Source: Blastobasis lacticolella (Eukaryota; Arthropoda; Insecta; Lepidoptera; Blastobasidae). From it: a stretch of DNA of 64,000 nucleotides. This document shows positions 49,201 to 58,400 of this stretch, in pieces. The stretch is from positions 22,457,857-22,521,856 of the forward strand of contig LR990040.1 in assembly GCA_905147135.1 (NCBI GenBank), given 5' to 3'. A model generated the notes under the pieces. It was not told the DNA's origin and ran no database searches. It worked only from the letters and a program-made list of their open reading frames with translations. The position numbers were made by a program, and so were the translations under genes. Numbering within the stretch: position 1 is the first letter of the stretch; each line of letters opens with the position of its first letter.

Positions 49201-50455
49201 AGCGAAGCATAAAAAAAAATTAAACCCATTTTATTCTGGTCTACAGCGGCCAAACTGGTTAACCTCTCAGACGTTAGTTTGATTATACAACACCCGTAAA
49301 TCAAAGGGCTTGGTGGTAGAAACTCGGACACTACATGTCAAACAATTGCAGCAGTTGAACTATAGAAATCTAACATCTGATGCTTCACCTTGAGCACGAT
49401 TCTGGACAGGAAATATAAGTTCTTATTTTCATATGGGTCTTTCAGGTTTCACCACTGAGAACCTGCCAGCCGGCTACACGAGCAACAGCGTGCTGGCCAA
49501 CGGCCTCTGCAGCCTCCGCATCAGCAACCCCAACATCCTGGAGCACCATCCCTGGGCCGTGGTAGCGCGCGTGCGCGGTACAGACATCGAGCTCATGCGG
49601 GACACCACTCACACCATCCCCGATAATACGGAGGTACCTGATGGTCACCCTGATGTGGACGGCGGCGGCGTGGGAGACGGCAACCCGATCCCACCTCCGG
49701 ACCATGTCATCATTGTTAGAGAAAGTGAGTTTAATTTTATTATGTAATTTGGTAGGCCTCTAAATATCGTTGGGCCCGTTAGGTCTGCCCACTCATACTA
49801 TTGGCGAAGTGAGGTTGACCAAGGTGTTCCGCTGGGGATCCTTATACTGCTTGAACAGTCCCAGGAGCCATTTGGTACCTGTGAAGATAATGGCGAGCAG
49901 GCCACCAGATGGAAAGTGGTCACGTTGTTTAAAAGGGGTGTCATATGCTGTGACATCTGAAATTAGTCATTTTTTCTAGCAACAAAACTGATCCCAGATC
50001 GTTTTCAATGACGATTTTAATAGAGATACTATGGCTAAAGAAAATGTCAAATTTGAGATGTAGCAGCGCGACAATAAGTCCAAAGGTCGTGTATCAATTT
50101 AGTGGGGAGCTATGGTTTGATTTTCTGTTCATATTTTACTCTATTCAGAGAATCTGTCTAACTAAAGAGATCTACTGAAGCAAGTGGAATAATGTGATAT
50201 CTAATTACCCCTACATCAATAAGCCGTGACGTATATAAATATATATGACTAATTGAAGCGTCCGTTCCAGACACTACCGGCGTGACCGTTTGGCTGTCGT
50301 TGCTGACGGTTATGTTCTTCGTTCTGCTGATCAGCGTAGTGATGGCGAACAAGTGTAACCGTGACTGGGTGCGCAGATCGATCAGCAGTCGCACCAGCCT
50401 CGTGAAGGCCCCCCTCCCCGCTGATTACCCCCGCGATACCGCCGTCAGGCGCTAG
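42208..50455 (+). CDS. Type I membrane protein with four Ig-like domains
   Basis: Joined exons: 42208-42295, 42630-42887, 43907-44087, 45328-45506, 46639-46779, 47529-47708, 48738-48848, 49446-49724, 50271-50455; 1602 nt, 533 residues. All junctions are GT-AG; every intron is phase 1 except intron 3 (phase 2), the classic layout for Ig-type modules. Order: signal peptide (1 to about 24), Ig1 (about 30-115, one exon), Ig2 (116-235, two exons), Ig3 (236-342, two exons), Ig4 (343-430, two exons), an acidic Gly/Pro stalk (about 436-470), a transmembrane helix (about 477-497) and a basic tail of 36 residues. Cys pairs are expected at 136/203, 147/186, 259/321, 268/304, 59/76 and 371/401. N272 and N473 are in glycosylation sequons. 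I do not recognise a named family; a cell-surface adhesion or recognition role is only inferred from architecture. Confidence 0.88.
42312..42556 (-). mobile_element. SINE filling gene 2 intron 1
   Basis: Antisense copy, from the tail 'gttaatgtcccggttgtgag' to 'gcatcagttagtattcaact'; the tRNA head is missing. It starts about 17 bases after the exon 1 donor, so most of this 334-base intron is SINE. Confidence 0.8.
42630..42887 (+). CDS. Gene 2 exon 2: Ig-like domain 1
   Basis: Acceptor CTATGTAG, donor GCGG|GTACGT. It encodes residues 30-115 with EDAVYCRVRSPGG (Cys59), GACRISVG (Cys76) and TGVWSLNVG. The B-strand and F-strand Cys of a canonical Ig fold are absent (DILVG and WSLNV at those places). 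Confidence 0.87.
43029..43285 (+). repeat. Dispersed repeat in gene 2 intron 2
   Basis: It matches 13667-13925 in the same order ('acagtccactgcaggactta', 'ggttggagatcgcagtgttt', 'ctctgccggacaccacacgg'). A LINE tail scrap (43722-43800, 'ggtgaccacttaacatcagg') lies further along the same intron. Confidence 0.7.
43722..43800 (+). mobile_element. LINE tail scrap
   Basis: The text 'catgggcggcggtgaccact', 'aacatcaggtggcccgctag' and a terminal A-run matches the family at 12450-12830. It is only the 3' UTR end. Confidence 0.55.
43907..44087 (+). CDS. Gene 2 exon 3: Ig-like domain 2, first half
   Basis: Acceptor CTTCTGTAG, donor GTGAA|GTTAGT. It encodes EVILSCSVTV (B-strand Cys136) and TGCKFRDPSGR (Cys147). 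It ends in phase 2, the only non-phase-1 junction of the gene. Confidence 0.87.
44682..45058 (+). mobile_element. Full-length tRNA-derived SINE
   Basis: It runs from the head 'tggagcgtcggtggccgagt', 'ccgacttgtaagcgacaggt', 'gttcgaatcccaccgcggcc' to the tail 'ctccgggacattaacgccaa'. Possible target repeats 'ttggttagttgga' (about 44670) and 'ttggttagatgg' (about 45073) flank it. It lies in gene 2 intron 3. Confidence 0.85.
45328..45506 (+). CDS. Gene 2 exon 4: Ig-like domain 2, second half
   Basis: Acceptor TTATCAG, donor ACAG|GTAGAT. It encodes NHRCELRINN (Cys186), ELGFWRCALE (F-strand Cys203) and a third Cys at 220 without an obvious partner. Confidence 0.87.
45612..45815 (+). repeat. Dispersed repeat in gene 2 intron 4
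   Basis: It has 'cattgttgtgttccgttttg', 'gaggcatttcatcttagtcc', 'tcacagtgacaacgcacctg' and 'gggctgtctgctagtttgtg', the same family as 29083-29280. Confidence 0.6.
46257..46289. repeat. (TA)n microsatellite
   Basis: An uninterrupted TA run of about 30 bases in gene 2 intron 4, directly before the first 30-bp minisatellite block. Confidence 0.9.
46291..46460 (+). repeat. Degenerate 30-bp minisatellite, block 1
   Basis: Units related to 'ggcattgtcggacgcggttc' plus 'ggctctgcct' are recognisable but diverged. Block 2 (46937-47106) is on the other side of exon 5. Confidence 0.6.
46639..46779 (+). CDS. Gene 2 exon 5: Ig-like domain 3, first half
   Basis: Acceptor CTGTTACAG, donor CCTG|GTGAGA. It encodes SVTMSCSVQAP (Cys259) and IRYCYFRNRSGR (Cys268, sequon N272-R-S), clearly paralogous to exon 3. 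Confidence 0.87.
46937..47106 (+). repeat. 30-bp minisatellite, block 2
   Basis: At least five units of about 30 bp with the core 'ggcattgtcggacgcggttc' then 'ggctggacct'. It is better preserved than block 1 and rich in CG dinucleotides. Confidence 0.8.
47205..47460. other. AT-rich tail-like sequence in gene 2 intron 5
   Basis: It begins 'cagatactttattgataaca' and contains several 'aataaa' words and short repeated 'atgtcgta' motifs. This may be an antisense LINE 3' UTR, but no coding part is attached. Confidence 0.3.
47529..47708 (+). CDS. Gene 2 exon 6: Ig-like domain 3, second half
   Basis: Acceptor ACTTGTGCAG, donor GACG|GTGCGT. It encodes DAGECGIRYSS (Cys304) and SDSGPWTCHIGF (F-strand Cys321 in the usual D-x-G-x-W-x-C form). 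Confidence 0.88.
47740..47960 (-). mobile_element. LINE 3'-end relic in gene 2 intron 6
   Basis: Poly-T on the + strand, then 'agtccacctgatgggacgca' and 'gaccccatgttatagtgcaa' is the reverse complement of the LINE end family seen at 39925-40150, heavily mutated. Confidence 0.5.
48738..48848 (+). CDS. Gene 2 exon 7: Ig-like domain 4, first half
   Basis: Acceptor TTGTTCACAG, donor CAAG|GTACGT. It encodes NVLQIEGRVYWNRPLDYCRF with Cys371. The B-strand Cys seen in exons 3 and 5 is replaced (QIEGR). Confidence 0.86.
48935..49215 (+). repeat. Two dispersed repeat pieces in gene 2 intron 7
   Basis: The first (48935-49040, 'aacagtccacagatggatta') is a short relative of 13667-13925. The second (49085-49215, 'gtgacaacgcatctgcggtt', 'cgacagttaccgcttaccat') is a relative of 29083-29280. 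Confidence 0.5.
49446..49724 (+). CDS. Gene 2 exon 8: Ig-like domain 4, second half, and stalk
   Basis: Acceptor GTCTTTCAG, donor GAAA|GTGAGT. It encodes NGLCSLRISNPN (Cys401) and HHPWAVVARVRG, where the F-strand Cys is missing. A stalk rich in Asp, Gly and Pro (VPDGHPDVDGGGVGDGNPIP) follows. Confidence 0.88.
50271..50455 (+). CDS. Gene 2 last exon: transmembrane helix and tail
   Basis: Acceptor CCGTTCCAG. It encodes a sequon N473-T-T, the helix VTVWLSLLTVMFFVLLISVV and a basic cytoplasmic tail with KCNRDWVRRSISSRTSL, ending RR and TAG (50453-50455). The positively charged side after the helix supports a type I topology. Confidence 0.9.
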
Positions 50456-50729
50456 AGTACTAATAGTCCAAGATCTTTGCCTAGAGTATAGCTACCATCA
50501 ACAATGAATTGCTCCACAGTGTCACTGGATGAGGCAACGATTTCTGTATTTTCTGTCTGTCAAGAGTGTCATCTGTCACCAAAGTAACTGTAACTAGGAC
50601 GTAAGCAAAAATGGCATACTGTGATACAAGGATCGCTATCTTGTTAACTACTTACCTACACTATTGTACTTTAAGAATGATGAAGATGTAAATAAATTTT
50701 GATATGTAAATAAGCAATATAAAGAGGTC
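50456..50729 (+). terminator. Gene 2 3' UTR and poly(A) signal
   Basis: AATAAA at 50691-50696, with a GT/T-rich stretch ('gaggtcattttattcatggt') starting about 30 bases downstream, is a normal animal cleavage/polyadenylation arrangement. It implies a 3' UTR of roughly 250 bases. Confidence 0.65.
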
Positions 50730-50876
50730 ATTTTATTCATGGTTGAATTCTTTCACGACTGAGAAGTCCGCCTGGATCACATTAACGCCATAACTAAGTC
50801 TCCCGCCATGCCACAATGTTCTCATTTTTTATGTTCCGGTTTGAAACATCTAAACGTAAAATAATCATCTTTTCGT

Positions 50877-51560
50877 TAATGTCCCGATTGTGGTTTCACA
50901 CGCGAGGACCAGGGTCCGCCCATGACCATGATCCAGGATTTGAGAGATCAGGTTTTGGCATTGAGGAGTTTTCCAGTAGGTATTGATAGTTGGTTTCAAA
51001 AATCATCAATAGATGGCGCTCCTACAATTTTGGTAATCTTTTTATAATCTGTATGATGGTGGCAGTGATTTCATGCAACTAACTAATACTAAACTTAAAA
51101 ATAAAATGTTTATTAATATAAACATAACTGTTAAAGGTTGAAAGAACTGTATAAAGAAATATTTATATAAGTTGGCACTATGTTCCATTATTATTACAAC
51201 CTCTAAAATGGTTTAAAACGATTGATAAATACAATATTATCCAATATAACGTACCCAGTGTTTATATCCTCTTTGCTAAGAACCTATTTCAAGCGATTAT
51301 CAATTACCAAAATTGTCGGGGCGTCATCTAGTGAGTGGTTAAGAATGCTTTAGATACCTACTGGAAAACTCCTCATTACAGTGGAGCGTCTGCCATCTGA
51401 CCTTCGTGACCGATCTCTTTTCCAAATATTAATAGTTACAAATTCACTCAAGATCATCGGTTAGTGTTCAGTTAATGTAATAACTCAAAAAAGAGTTATT
51501 CGTACATGGCGACCATGGCGTTTGATCCGGTTACCTCTCGCATACGACTTAATATTGTTC
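50877..51560 (-). mobile_element. SINE interrupted by a MITE
   Basis: Antisense SINE: the tail part (50877-50962, 'gttaatgtcccgattgtggt', 'gaccatgatccaggatttga') is separated by a 412-bp element from the rest (51375-51560, 'ttacagtggagcgtctgcca' to the eroded head 'gttacctctcgcatacgact'). Confidence 0.8.
50963..51374. mobile_element. MITE with 21-bp perfect terminal inverted repeats
   Basis: It begins GAGGAGTTTTCCAGTAGGTA and ends with its exact reverse complement, with one more matching base inside. A second inverted pair, 'agatggcgctcctacaattt' on the left and the complement of 'aaattgtcggggcgtcatct' on the right, follows. ATT is present at both borders. No transposase. Confidence 0.85.
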
Positions 51561-52200
51561 TACCCATTCTATGATCCACGGAGGTTCTAGCTGGATCCTA
51601 TAAGACCGAGGCAGCACTGCTGCGAATTTGACGCGATGGCAATTTTGTACCCTCGAAAATCGCCTTACAGTGCCAAGAAAAAAGAAAAAAAAAGAAAAGA
51701 AAAACTACACAAAAATTTTACAATACCTACAATAACATGAAAAAATTAAGTAAGCCTTTTCACCCATTGCTTGGAGAAATTGAAGAATTGAGATTAAGAA
51801 AAAAAAAGCCAATTTCATAGGTAATGACCAAAATTTATTTATTTTATAGTTAAACAGCAATCAAATTAGGTTACAATCAAGTATAGAAGTAAGTAGTACT
51901 GCCAATTATGAAACAGCAATTTACAAATGGGATTAGTGGAGCTAAGGATACCATATAGCTAGAAAAGGATCTGAATCTTAATCTCAGTAAAAGTAGATTT
52001 TAATAATCAAACTGGGTCCAAACACTATTTAAACTCATCTGATCGTTCACAAACTGTTTATTAGCAATTAAATCTCTATACAACTTGTGAAAACACTTGC
52101 GTTCTTGTCCACTAGTTAAAATCAAATGCCTAAGTTCCGGTGTTCACATATTCTTATACCGACTACAGAACCAAGCACTGCGGTCTCGAACAGGATGATG

Positions 52201-52495
52201 TTATTGCTCTTACATAAACATAGCCGAATTCGATGAATTCGGAGAAAAGATAGACGCCATGAATAGTCGCCTTAGTGAAATAAGTACCTTTACGTAGCTG
52301 GGCTACTACAGAAGCCCGGTATGCAACAATGACTCTTACATTAGGACATTGTTATGGCTTTTATATAAACATAGCCAAATTCGATGAGTACGGAGAAACG
52401 ATATACGCCATGAATGATCGCCTCAGTCTAATAAGTACGCAGCTGAGGCACTACAGAGGCCCGGTATGAATAATGAACCTTACACTAATACCACC
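52201..52495 (+). repeat. Tandem duplication, two units of about 150 bp
   Basis: Unit 1 (52201-52351) and unit 2 (52352-52495) share 'ataaacatagcc[g/a]aattcgatga', 'gacgccatgaat' and 'agcccggtatg'. They are non-coding and unlike anything else in the window. Confidence 0.75.
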
Positions 52496-53185
52496 ATAAG
52501 TACCAAATAGATATTTAGGGGTTTGATGTTATATGGAGAGATCCCCTAACTCTTTTTATTGTGTTGTAAAGTGGAGTATTCACTTAATAAAACCACGATG
52601 TTAGAAAAGACTTGTATAATAAGTATAAGTAACACGGTCACAATTAAGTTATATTATGTTACGTTACAAAGTTGTAAACACAGTGGTGGCAGTGCAGTCG
52701 AGTGCCAAATGCAGACTGTCGCCTGACCGATAGACGGAGTGTCCCGTAACATAAGTGGGTACATACGGGACGCGTTCTGAGATGAACGCTACAGATATAT
52801 TATCTTTACTCCGATCAACGATGCGGCTGGAGGTGTCCGCCTCAAACCGGCAATCAAGCTAACGCGAGCAGAATAAGATAGTATTTCATGGAATCTCAGC
52901 CAAGAATGTAAAGCAACCCGTCTGAGGTTACACACGTATTGAACTCGACCGCCGGAATTACCCGAGATTCCTCCGAATCGGGAGGATCAAAAGTTTGGCT
53001 CGGTTACTAAGAAAATTCGTACGTCATTCTATCGGTGGAGATTTGGATACCGTACGTTTGTGACCCTAGTTACGTTTGCCTTTTTCAGAGTCACGTGACC
53101 GTAAGGAACAAAGATAACCTAATGAACAAAGAAACCCTTATAAATTAGGTTATCTTTAAAAACATAAGAAGCATTTGACATACTA

Positions 53186-53350
53186 GCATACTAGCAGCCG
53201 CCCCGGCTTCGCACGGGTACCACTACGGGTACACGGGTATATAGCCTATGTCACCCGGGGATAGTGTAGCTTCCCAACGGTGAAAGAATTTTTGAAATCG
53301 GTCCAGTAGTTTCGAAGCCTATTCAATACAAACAAACAAACAAACAAAAA
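53186..53350 (-). mobile_element. Helitron-like/retroposon repeat with (CAAA)n
   Basis: It starts 'actagcagccgccccggctt' (reverse of a CTAG end), then 'tagcctatgtcacccgggga', 'tagtgtagcttcccaacggt', 'tcggtccagtagtttcgaag' and ends in a (CAAA)n run. This is a very common lepidopteran repeat; class not settled. Confidence 0.5.
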
Positions 53351-55287
53351 ATCTAACTTTTCCTCTTTATAATATTAGTAAAGAAATATACAGGATACAG
53401 TCGGTATATGTCGGTAGCAAAAGAGACAACAACAGGCAGCCTTATCGCTTTAAGTTACTTGTGTGTTACGTGCTAGTTATGGGGAATAGGCAAAACTAAT
53501 GTGCACAAAGTTAGGCACGATATTCGACCTCCTTGGCAAAATTAAACTTTTTAGTTGCTATCTCCTTTCTGTACATGTATATTTTGGGCCTTCATGGACG
53601 CTACCTATAAACATGTTTCAAAAAGAGAACGGACGCATGTCATTTGTTTTTTCCGTGCAATTTCGGCGCGGTGAAAAAATTTAACTCTCTCATTCGTGAA
53701 ATTATCGCGTGGTGTTTTTTTGTGTTGTGAATATTAATGCACACTACTGACGACAACGAGTACGACAAGTGCTGACTACAACAACACCGACCTACCTCAA
53801 CTGCTATTTGCCATCGCGCTTGCTCGGTCGGCTCATCGGTCAGACACAGGTCAGTGTTATTAGTGACGTATGCTACATTAGTGTTAGTATACAGCGTACC
53901 TTCAAATTCATGACCAAGGGGTACCTCCCGTATGCATGCACTAGTGATAACAAACAACTTTTACTACGGCGCCTACTCAGAAATAGCAAAAAACCAGCTG
54001 TTGCATACCTACATTTTGGCAGAATTCGTTTTCAATTTCGTTCCGGAAAAAGCCATGAACCTAAACCACACGAATGTTTACAGCAATTCACCAATTCGGT
54101 CAAGGTGTGTCCTCCATTCACCTCACACTCGTACGGAAACCCAATTCCTATAAGATGAGCTGCCAACTCTATGAACGCGCATAGCAATGGTAGCTCCTTT
54201 TATACTGGTTAGGGGTAAGTTTATTTGCTACCTTCGTTGAAGAGGGTACCTAGTATATTCGATTATAATTTAGAATGGAAATAACCCGCATTCCCTTCGT
54301 CATGTTTCGTGTTCCGACAAGCAAATATTTGCACTAGACCCGACCAGGGTTGACCATTGGTTTTGGTCAACTTAATATATATACATATAATATAGTAAAA
54401 AAGTGTACATTGGATATATTTACAAAAAAAATATTTAGGGCGATGAAGAAATAGTAATAGAGTGAGAATTTTTAAAATGTTTGTCTGTCTGTTTGTACAC
54501 GCAACTCTCCGGAATTACTAGACGGATTTAAATGATTTATTTCTGTTGTGTAGCTATTCATCATGATATTAGCGATATGTCCCAGTTGTGCCCCCGCGTT
54601 GCATTCTAGTTTGTTGTGTAGCTATTAAGTCTGGGCAACATATAGGGTATAATTGATTATCGAATTTGGAACACCTGACGTATAACCACAATAGACCAGC
54701 TAAACTATAAGAAATGGCGCTAAAGAGATTTTTGATTGGATTTTTACAGTTTGGGGATCAACTTAAAACCTAGGCTATGTTTTATCTAAATCGGTTAGGT
54801 AGAACTAGAAATACAACTTGATCTCTCCATAGTACTAGTTTTCATATATTTGGGAGGTAATTTAAAATGGCCGCTCATTAAAAAGATAAACAGCTCTAAA
54901 AAAAATGACCACGCAGACGAAGTTGCGGGAAAAGCTATTGCCGCCTGTAAGCTGTTTACATAAGGATAAATGATAAAGGGAATAAAACAAAGTATAATTT
55001 TTACAGTAATTAGCATTGTTCGGTTTTAGGAATCTACGGACAGAAATTTGAAACTCTACGGACATCCTCCTTTAAATTACTCAGTGGAAAAACCAAACCA
55101 AAGTTTTTAGGTTGTGATCGAATATACATACAAACATACGTATGTAGACTGACTGTTTACACTTCCTTATCTTCGCCATGGTCAGATAAAAATGGAAATA
55201 GGTACACCTTTATGACTAGAGTGAACCAGATGGCTGTTTCTAGACCCATAATTTCATGCCGCATATACGGTGCCTGCCTAGTGGCCG

Positions 55288-55495
55288 GTCACCCGGAAAT
55301 AACGTAGCATCCTCAGTGGCAGAGGATCCTCAGTGGCAGAGGATCGTATCGATCCAATTATTAGGGGAATAGATGATTGATCACGTACATTCGCTGTGAT
55401 TGTGTTTCATAACCATAATTTTGTTATTCGCAAACAACTGTTTGTGTCTTCCTGCCTGCTTCCCCCAGATCAATGATCTACTCTCGTGTATGTTT
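55288..55495 (+). repeat. Direct repeat, copy 1 (208 bp)
   Basis: Over 90% identical by eye to 57062-57254: 'gtcacccggaaataacgtag', 'atagatgattgatcacgtac', 'cttcctgcctgcttccccca', 'gatcaatgatct'. Copy 1 contains a tandem duplication of 'atcctcagtggcagagg' that copy 2 lacks. Confidence 0.9.
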
Positions 55496-55689
55496 TCCCA
55501 CTACAAAAATTGCTACTGAGTTATTTTCTTCTAACATGCATTTATTTAACTAGCACTGTTCGTATCATAATGTAAGTTGTCCGTCAAAATTTGCAAACCA
55601 TTTTTCGACCATTGAGCTGTTTCGTATACCTATGTAACTGGGATGACAATACATTAAAATGGTGGCTGAGTCGAAAGGTGGTCAAAGGA

Positions 55690-55990
55690 ACTAATAAACG
55701 CAATACGCAACCTCATCGTGGTTGGCCTCTTTGGAATGATCTTGTTGAGTGAGGTACTTACTATAGTAGAGATTTTTTTATGCATGGGAATTTATTTACA
55801 TGTCCCCATGTTTGTACGTAATAAAATCTTGCAAGTTTTGACCCATTTCCCGGTTTCCGATTGAGCTGAAATTTTGCACAGTCATGTAAGTTCGGTGACA
55901 ATACAATGTTATACCATAGAGTTGATCTGATGATGGAGATGGAAAGTGGTCTAAACTCCTAAACTACGCATAGTCTAGACGAATACTCTG
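55690..55990 (-). repeat. Dispersed non-coding repeat, antisense
   Basis: The minus strand shows 'aagatcattccaaagaggcc' with 'aaccacgatgagg', and further on 'ttcagctcaatcggaaaccg' with 'ggaaatgggtcaaaacttgc', the order of the family at 31315-31560. Confidence 0.5.
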
Positions 55991-56044
55991 ACTGAACATA
56001 AACAACGTGCGATATAAGCTAGCTATAAAAAATATTTTCATTAG

Positions 56045-56195
56045 AACTTTTTCTTATAAGAATTTGCCAGCCATTTACGTAATGTAAAAGGCAGGCATTG
56101 ACCGCCATCGCACCTGCTGTAAGGTGACTTTACTGGTGTATTAATTCTAACCTTGTTGAGAATTCCCTGTGAATGTGTGTGTGAATTCCCATTAG
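56045..56195 (-). mobile_element. LINE 3'-end scrap
   Basis: The text 'aggcattgaccgccatcgca' and 'cctgctgtaaggtgacttta' is the tail of the LINE type at 8697-9590 in the same (antisense) orientation. Confidence 0.5.
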
Positions 56196-57061
56196 CAGGC
56201 AAATAATCATAAACTTAAATATATTTATTTTATTTATTTATTTATTTCACAGTTTTACAGCATATACATTATTATTCGAAAAGATTACATTATTAAGTTG
56301 TAATGCCAATTACAAAACTGCAATTTATAATTTTGGTAATTAATATAGCCAGTACACCATATAAAATACAAATAGAAAAAAAACCACAATCAAAATTAAA
56401 ACTAAAACTAAATATAAACTTCTCTCTCTAATATATAATATAAGATTATCTCTGTATGTGTATGTGTGTGTGCGCGTGTGTTTGTGTGTGTGTTCCTGTG
56501 TTTGTTTAATGTATGAGTGTGTTATCCTTCACGCGACTGGAGGTACTGGATATTTAAGTTTATATAAATACCATTAATCGACCGGAAAATTTCGACCAAG
56601 TTCACATATACTTAAATATTACCTAAACTGCAATGCTAAAACCTATCTCTATTAAACATTTCTGAATGTTGATCATTTATTCTATTACATGTCAACATAT
56701 TTTACATAGTCAAAATAAAAACTTAATAATAGATATCTTCGTCATATAACTTAAACTAGATGTTTAACCCACTTTTTGCCATTCCCGGTGCAAAGGTGCC
56801 CATAACACTAGCAGCGTTGCCAAGCTGAATAGCCATGGACAGCCTCTGCAACAGGAATGACCCAGAGCGTGGGCCACCACCCCTCTCTCTCATTCAACTT
56901 CTCTCTATTAAACTTGTTTTCAAATTTAAGAAACCTTATCGAAATCGTTCCATCCGTTCGGGAGCTACGAGGCCACAGAGAGCCACACAAAAACACAGAC
57001 CTACAGATCACAAATCTAACAGAACCTTTCGTCAGGGATTAAAAAGACCCGTGATGCTAAT

Positions 57062-57254
57062 GTCACCCGGAAATAACGTAGCTTCCTCAGTGGCAGAGGA
57101 TCGTATCGATCCAAAAATAAGGGGAATAGATGATTGATCACGTACATTCGCTGTGTGATTGTGTTTCATAACCATAATTGTGTTATTCGCAAACAACTGT
57201 TTGTGTCTTCCTGCCTGCTTCCCCCAGATCAATGATCTTCTCTCGTGTATGTTT
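57062..57254 (+). repeat. Direct repeat, copy 2 (193 bp)
   Basis: Partner of 55288-55495, 1.57 kb downstream. No terminal TG..CA, primer-binding site or gag/pol frame lies between the copies, so they do not look like LTRs. Confidence 0.9.
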
Positions 57255-58183
57255 ACTCAGAGGGATTTAGTTGGGCATCGCTAAGGTAAGAATGATGTGT
57301 TTGCTAGTTTAACTCAATCGCAATTAGCTGTCGATCGGAAAACATGTCAAAGTTTGATGGCAAATGCGAAAATCGATTAAAGTAAAGGAGTTACGTAATT
57401 AGTATAAATTTGTATTTCGTCTTCTTCATTTGAAACAAGGATTGTTCGGAAATCATAAATACGATAGTTATATCGAGGCAAAAAAGCGGAAACGCACACA
57501 AGTTAAAATTTTATTGCAGATTCAAAATCAGAAAAATTCTGCGTCGAATGGTCCGACTCCCTCTCTCTATGATCCACTGCGAAAAAAAAATTGCTTAACC
57601 ATGAAGGTGGCTAAGTTCCAATCTCTTTACTTTCTAGAGATAGAAAATTTTATATTACACAGTTGAAATTTTCTCAATTTCAATTCATAATAATAAAACG
57701 TCACAAGCTATGTGGTTTCCCACATAGTATGACAATAGTAATGACCTTCTGTCTAACTAACAACCTTGGAACCCACAAAATATTTTTCAAAATCTCCTTC
57801 ATAGCACTCCTTCTTATGTGTGGCACACAATTTAAAGTAAAAATATTCATATATACACACCTCAAAATCGATATTCATTTATTCAAAAGTCCATGCAGTT
57901 CTAGCCCTGAGTTTCTTCGAAGCATTGTTTTTCCATATCACTACATTTCAATATTATCGTAGGTACTGCTGAAAACTCCCAACAGAATACGCTTCCTTAT
58001 TCTGGGGTGCGAGTCTACGCCTCGCTTTCGACATAACGAAATTTTGAATACGTATTTGTGATTAAAGACAATGTCGAATTCGAGATGTCGCAGCAAGATA
58101 ATGATGTTAAACGTGGAGACAGCCATTTCTGCTAATGGTGATTCAAAATATCCGTTGGAACTTTAAACAAAATGACGTTGTCT

Positions 58184-58400
58184 TAATATGCCGGTTGCGC
58201 TCTTGCGCGCGAGGGCCCTATGACAGCCCTGACCATGATCCGGGATTTGGCAGGTTAGGTATCCTCACAATGTTTTCCCTCACCATAAGAGCGTCGGTTA
58301 GTATACGTAACTCAGAAAAGTCATTTTTACAAGGCGGCACTGGGAACCGAACTTGGTACCTCTCGCTTACGAAGCCGCCGCCTCCCGTTTGCCATTTGGC
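58184..58400 (-). mobile_element. SINE with internal deletion
   Basis: Antisense copy with tail 'ctgaccatgatccgggattt', then a jump directly to 'gttttccctcaccataagag' and the head 'cttggtacctctcgcttacg'. The middle of the body is deleted. Confidence 0.7.

Noticed and set aside
42208..50455. Hemolin, Dscam or PGRP identity for gene 2
   Set aside because: The Cys pattern, the single-exon first domain and the transmembrane tail do not fit hemolin; there are no fibronectin domains or exon arrays as in Dscam, and no PGRP motifs.
53769..54158. 129-residue open frame
   Set aside because: No domain, no splice context and no biased composition; an overlapping alternative frame of similar quality argues for chance.
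56835..57137. 100-residue open frame
   Set aside because: It reads through a dispersed repeat ('atcgttccatccgttcggga') and into a direct repeat, so it is not a gene.
55288..57254. LTR retrotransposon
   Set aside because: The direct repeats lack TG..CA ends and flanking target repeats, and no gag, protease, RT or primer-binding site lies between them.
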